Assembly: GCF_006170445.1 (NCBI RefSeq)
Contig: NZ_VCNA01000002.1
Coordinates: 496,001 to 560,000, forward strand
Reading direction: 5' to 3'
Source: Brevibacillus dissolubilis
GTDB taxonomy: Bacteria; Bacillota; Bacilli; Brevibacillales; Brevibacillaceae
DNA: 64,000 nucleotides
Shown here: positions 61,458-64,000 of the stretch, piece by piece
How the letters are laid out: each line of letters opens with the position of its first letter
Numbering within the stretch: position 1 is the stretch's first letter
Notes under the pieces: generated by a model
Seen by the model: the letters and a program-made list of their open reading frames with translations, nothing else
What the model was told of the DNA's origin: nothing
Databases searched by the model: none
Position numbers and translations under genes: made by a program

Positions 61458-63998
61458 CTACTTTTCAAACAACCGTTTAAAATCATCCCAAACCAACTCG
61501 CTCAGCCGATCCCCGTCCAGCTGCTCCATCGGCAGCTCCGACAGTCGTAGCGCCTGCTCTTGAATCGCCTCGTGAACGAGGTTATAGGCCAAGCGTCCAT
61601 TCCCCTGCAACCCTCGCGCCTCCTGCCAACGGTGCAGCTCCTCCGCAAGCCGCTCTTCTACGCCTGAATCCATCCGATATCCTGCGTCTGCCACCGCTTT
61701 TTGCATAATCGCCAGCAGTTCCTCCACGGTATAGTCAGGGAAATCAACATACTTCTTAAACCGCGACGCCAACCCCGGATTGCTCAGAATGAACTGCTCC
61801 ATCTCGTACGGATAGCCTGCCAGCACCACGACCAGATTCTCACCGTGCCTGCTGATCTCATCTACGAGTGTCGTAACCGCTTCTTTGCCATAATCCTGAC
61901 CGCCCATGCTCTGAGTGAGCGAGTATGCTTCGTCGATGAAGAGCACACCGCCCAAGGCTTCACGGATTTTGCGCTTCGTTTTACTAGCAGTCTGTCCTAC
62001 ATAGTCCGCGACGAGATCAGCCCGGCTCGCGGTGACGAGATGTCCGCGTTTGAGATAGCCTGTCTCGCGCAGAATCCCGGCGTAGAGCTTCGCGACCGTC
62101 GTCTTCCCCGTCCCCGGATGGCCGGTAAAAACAGCGTGGAGCTCAACTGGAACAGACGGCAACCCCTGTTCTTGACGGCGGCACTGGATGGTGAGGAAGG
62201 CGGCGATTTTTTTCATCTCTGCCTTGAGATTGGACAGACCGATCATCTGCTCAAGCTTGGCCGTGGCGGATAATTGGTCTCCTGTTGCTTCCCCGCGTCT
62301 TCCCCCCTGCATCACGTCCTCCGCTTCGATTACGGTAAAATCCCCAATCGTCAGCTGCCCTTCCCCCGCCTCAACCCGTCTGCCTTTTGCAAAAATCGCT
62401 TCCATCACAATCTGCTTGACCGCGCGAGCATTGCCGAAGGTCTCGTCAACCCGCTCCTGGCCGACACGCTGGCGAATGGCATACAAGGCGTCCGGCGTAA
62501 TCGTATAGTCATTATACGCTGCCACCTTCACTGCAATCTGAAGAAGTTCATCGTCAGTAAAATCAGGCAGCTCATACTGTCCACTCTCAGGAAAACGGCT
62601 GCGCAATCCAGGATTGGCCTGCAAGAAATGGCGCATTTCCTCAGGATAACCTGCGAGAATGACAACGAATGTCCCGGCATATTCCCCGCCGGTCATCGCC
62701 GCTACCAACGTATCGACAGCCACTTGCCCATAATCACTGCCCGAGCTGTCCGCCCGCTTGAGACTGTATGCTTCATCAATAAAAAGTACGCCCCCTGCCG
62801 CACGTCGGATCACTTCCATCGTGCGTTGCTCGGTCTGCCCGACATAGGCCCCGACCAGATGAGAGCGGTCTACCTCAACCACCTCATCCCGCTCCAGCAG
62901 GCCCAGCTCGTGATAAAGACGGGCGATCAGGCGAGCCAAAGTGGTTTTTCCTGTACCGGGATTGCCCATCAGCACGAGATGCAGAGATGGCTGGTCTTGC
63001 AGCATCCAACCTTTTTCACTGCGGATCTGCTGATAGGTAAGATAGTGGGAAAGCTGGCGAATACGCTCTTTGATGTCGTGCAGGCCGATGAGTTCTTCGA
63101 TGGCGTCCAGAGCGGAAGGGGGCGGTTCGATGTGATCCCAGTCGGCGAACGATTCATCCTCCATCTGTGCTGTGAGCAGCTCTGTAATCTTGTTCTCAGT
63201 CTCAGCTACGCTCTCTAATGCAGTCTGTAACCTGTCCATCAGCTCTGACGAATAGAAAATTCCCTGCAACGAATCGGAATAAGCCCTCGCCCGTCCGATC
63301 ACTTCTTGGAGAAGCTCTACGGCTTGTACGGTGAGCTGGCGGAGATGGTGATAGCTTTGCTCCCGAGCTGTATCAGCCGCCAGTGAAGCCTCTTCCCCAG
63401 CCGCAATCAGATCCAAAAACCGCTCCCCTTCAGCCAACCTCCCCTCCGCTATGCTGATCAACGCCTCCACCTGCTTCTTCCGGTTGGCAGCGTTGTCCGT
63501 CTCGCGGATGGTGGGAAACGCTTGTTGGGCCCTACGAGATCGTACCAGCATGTGCAAATTGAGTTCACCGTACAACTCTGCCGCTTGTGGATAGCTCGGA
63601 TCAAGCTGGCGCGCTCGGTGTGTCCACTCCTTGACCAGCGCCATTCCATCCGCGCCCGTCTTCCGCTTTCGTCCGTCCTCTGTCTGCTGACGCCCGTCCT
63701 TTGTCTGCATTCGTCCGTCCTTTGCCAACTTTCGCCCTTCCTCTATCTGCCTCTGTCCGTTTTTCCTCCGCACTTGCTCGTTCTTCCCCTGCTTGTGCCA
63801 TCTCGCCTCTGCCAAAATCGTCAGCAACACAGCTTCCGCACGGTCCAACTGCGCCTCATCCACACTCCCCTGCTTCCGCGCCCGCTCCACGAACGGCAAC
63901 AGCCGCAAAGCCTCTGCCTCCAGTTCCACCGCCTGTGTGCTCAGGTGATTTCGTAACCCTTCTATATCAGAAAGCCAATCCAGCTCCCGTGTCTGCAT
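61458..63998 (-). CDS. Tandem AAA+ ATPase of the SpoVK/CbxX family, start near the window edge
   Basis: 846 residues from an ATG at 63998; the true start may lie beyond the edge because no ribosome binding site is visible. N-terminal helical region (1-280) contains a seven-residue repeat with the core (E/K)(E/D)GR, about four units at 83-112. Two CbxX/SpoVK-type AAA+ modules follow. The first has Walker A GNPGTGKTT at 345-353 and FIDEAYSL near 407. The second has GHPGTGKTT at 626-634 and FIDEAYSL near 690. Both keep arginine-finger-like NPGL(R/A)SRF segments. SpoVK is a single-module protein needed for spore maturation in B. subtilis; CbxX remodels Rubisco. The double-module form suggests a hexameric protein remodeller with unknown substrate. 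Confidence 0.9.
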   Translation of the reverse strand: MQTRELDWLSDIEGLRNHLSTQAVELEAEALRLLPFVERARKQGSVDEAQLDRAEAVLLTILAEARWHKQGKNEQVRRKNGQRQIEEGRKLAKDGRMQTKDGRQQTEDGRKRKTGADGMALVKEWTHRARQLDPSYPQAAELYGELNLHMLVRSRRAQQAFPTIRETDNAANRKKQVEALISIAEGRLAEGERFLDLIAAGEEASLAADTAREQSYHHLRQLTVQAVELLQEVIGRARAYSDSLQGIFYSSELMDRLQTALESVAETENKITELLTAQMEDESFADWDHIEPPPSALDAIEELIGLHDIKERIRQLSHYLTYQQIRSEKGWMLQDQPSLHLVLMGNPGTGKTTLARLIARLYHELGLLERDEVVEVDRSHLVGAYVGQTEQRTMEVIRRAAGGVLFIDEAYSLKRADSSGSDYGQVAVDTLVAAMTGGEYAGTFVVILAGYPEEMRHFLQANPGLRSRFPESGQYELPDFTDDELLQIAVKVAAYNDYTITPDALYAIRQRVGQERVDETFGNARAVKQIVMEAIFAKGRRVEAGEGQLTIGDFTVIEAEDVMQGGRRGEATGDQLSATAKLEQMIGLSNLKAEMKKIAAFLTIQCRRQEQGLPSVPVELHAVFTGHPGTGKTTVAKLYAGILRETGYLKRGHLVTASRADLVADYVGQTASKTKRKIREALGGVLFIDEAYSLTQSMGGQDYGKEAVTTLVDEISRHGENLVVVLAGYPYEMEQFILSNPGLASRFKKYVDFPDYTVEELLAIMQKAVADAGYRMDSGVEERLAEELHRWQEARGLQGNGRLAYNLVHEAIQEQALRLSELPMEQLDGDRLSELVWDDFKRLFEK

Positions 63999-64000
63999 AT

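Overview
The window reads as a chromosome segment of a Gram-positive, endospore-forming member of the Bacillales. Supporting signs are YycC-, CcdA-, TlpA- and SpoVK-type proteins, a thermolysin-like M4 protease, a TPP-riboswitch thiamine operon with TenI and ThiXYZ, strong GGAGG ribosome binding sites and rho-independent terminators. The GC-rich codon use and gene set would suit the Alicyclobacillaceae (Tumebacillus-like), but that assignment is inference; no rRNA gene is present to test it. Most of the window is ordinary chromosome. No CRISPR array, phage block or intact insertion sequence was seen. Layout: 1-9 kb holds the N-terminal part of a SNF2-type helicase, an ABC-F ATPase, an FAD oxidoreductase, a ba3-type cytochrome oxidase operon (IIa-II-I), a diguanylate cyclase and an Asp/Ser low-complexity membrane protein. 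9.6-10.1 kb is a five-gene tRNA operon (Asp-Tyr-Gln-Leu-Gly). 10.2-25.3 kb holds an SCP2-like protein, GlpD, secreted M1 and M4 peptidases, a [2Fe-2S] ferredoxin, a TlpA/CcdA thiol-redox pair and a long-form aromatic amino acid hydroxylase. 26.5-32.5 kb is the thiamine operon tenI-thiS-thiG-thiE::tenA-thiZ-thiX-thiY under a TPP riboswitch with an attenuator. It combines thiazole synthesis, phosphate coupling, and uptake and salvage of pyrimidine. 32.5-38.1 kb holds an orphan GHKL sensor kinase, an NlpC/P60 hydrolase and a UbiD decarboxylase. The most interesting locus is 38.4-44.2 kb: a tightly coupled minus-strand operon with a strong promoter. It encodes a 41-residue CxCxC precursor peptide, a SPASM radical SAM enzyme, a PqqD-like recognition protein, a 7Fe-type ferredoxin and two ABC exporter half-transporters. 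This is a candidate ribosomally made, radical-SAM-modified peptide (RiPP) system. I could not assign it to a named family. 44.3-64 kb holds secreted proteins of unknown function, a CobW GTPase, an oligo-1,6-glucosidase, a small AT-richer pair (a secreted protein and a membrane-anchored excisionase-type HTH protein), and a triple NlpC/P60 protein with two dead domains and a folded leader RNA. It also holds a YukJ-like protein, a LysR/YeiH pair, a type III polyketide synthase with its methyltransferase, and a double-AAA SpoVK/CbxX-like ATPase at the right edge. Between genes there are several structured elements that no named family explained for me: two inverted copies of a stem-loop with a conserved loop but different arms (18.1-18.4 kb), a 230-bp nested palindrome isolated between two convergent terminators (38.2-38.4 kb), a candidate ~120-nt small RNA with its own promoter and terminator (20.58-20.70 kb), and the folded leader upstream of the triple NlpC gene.
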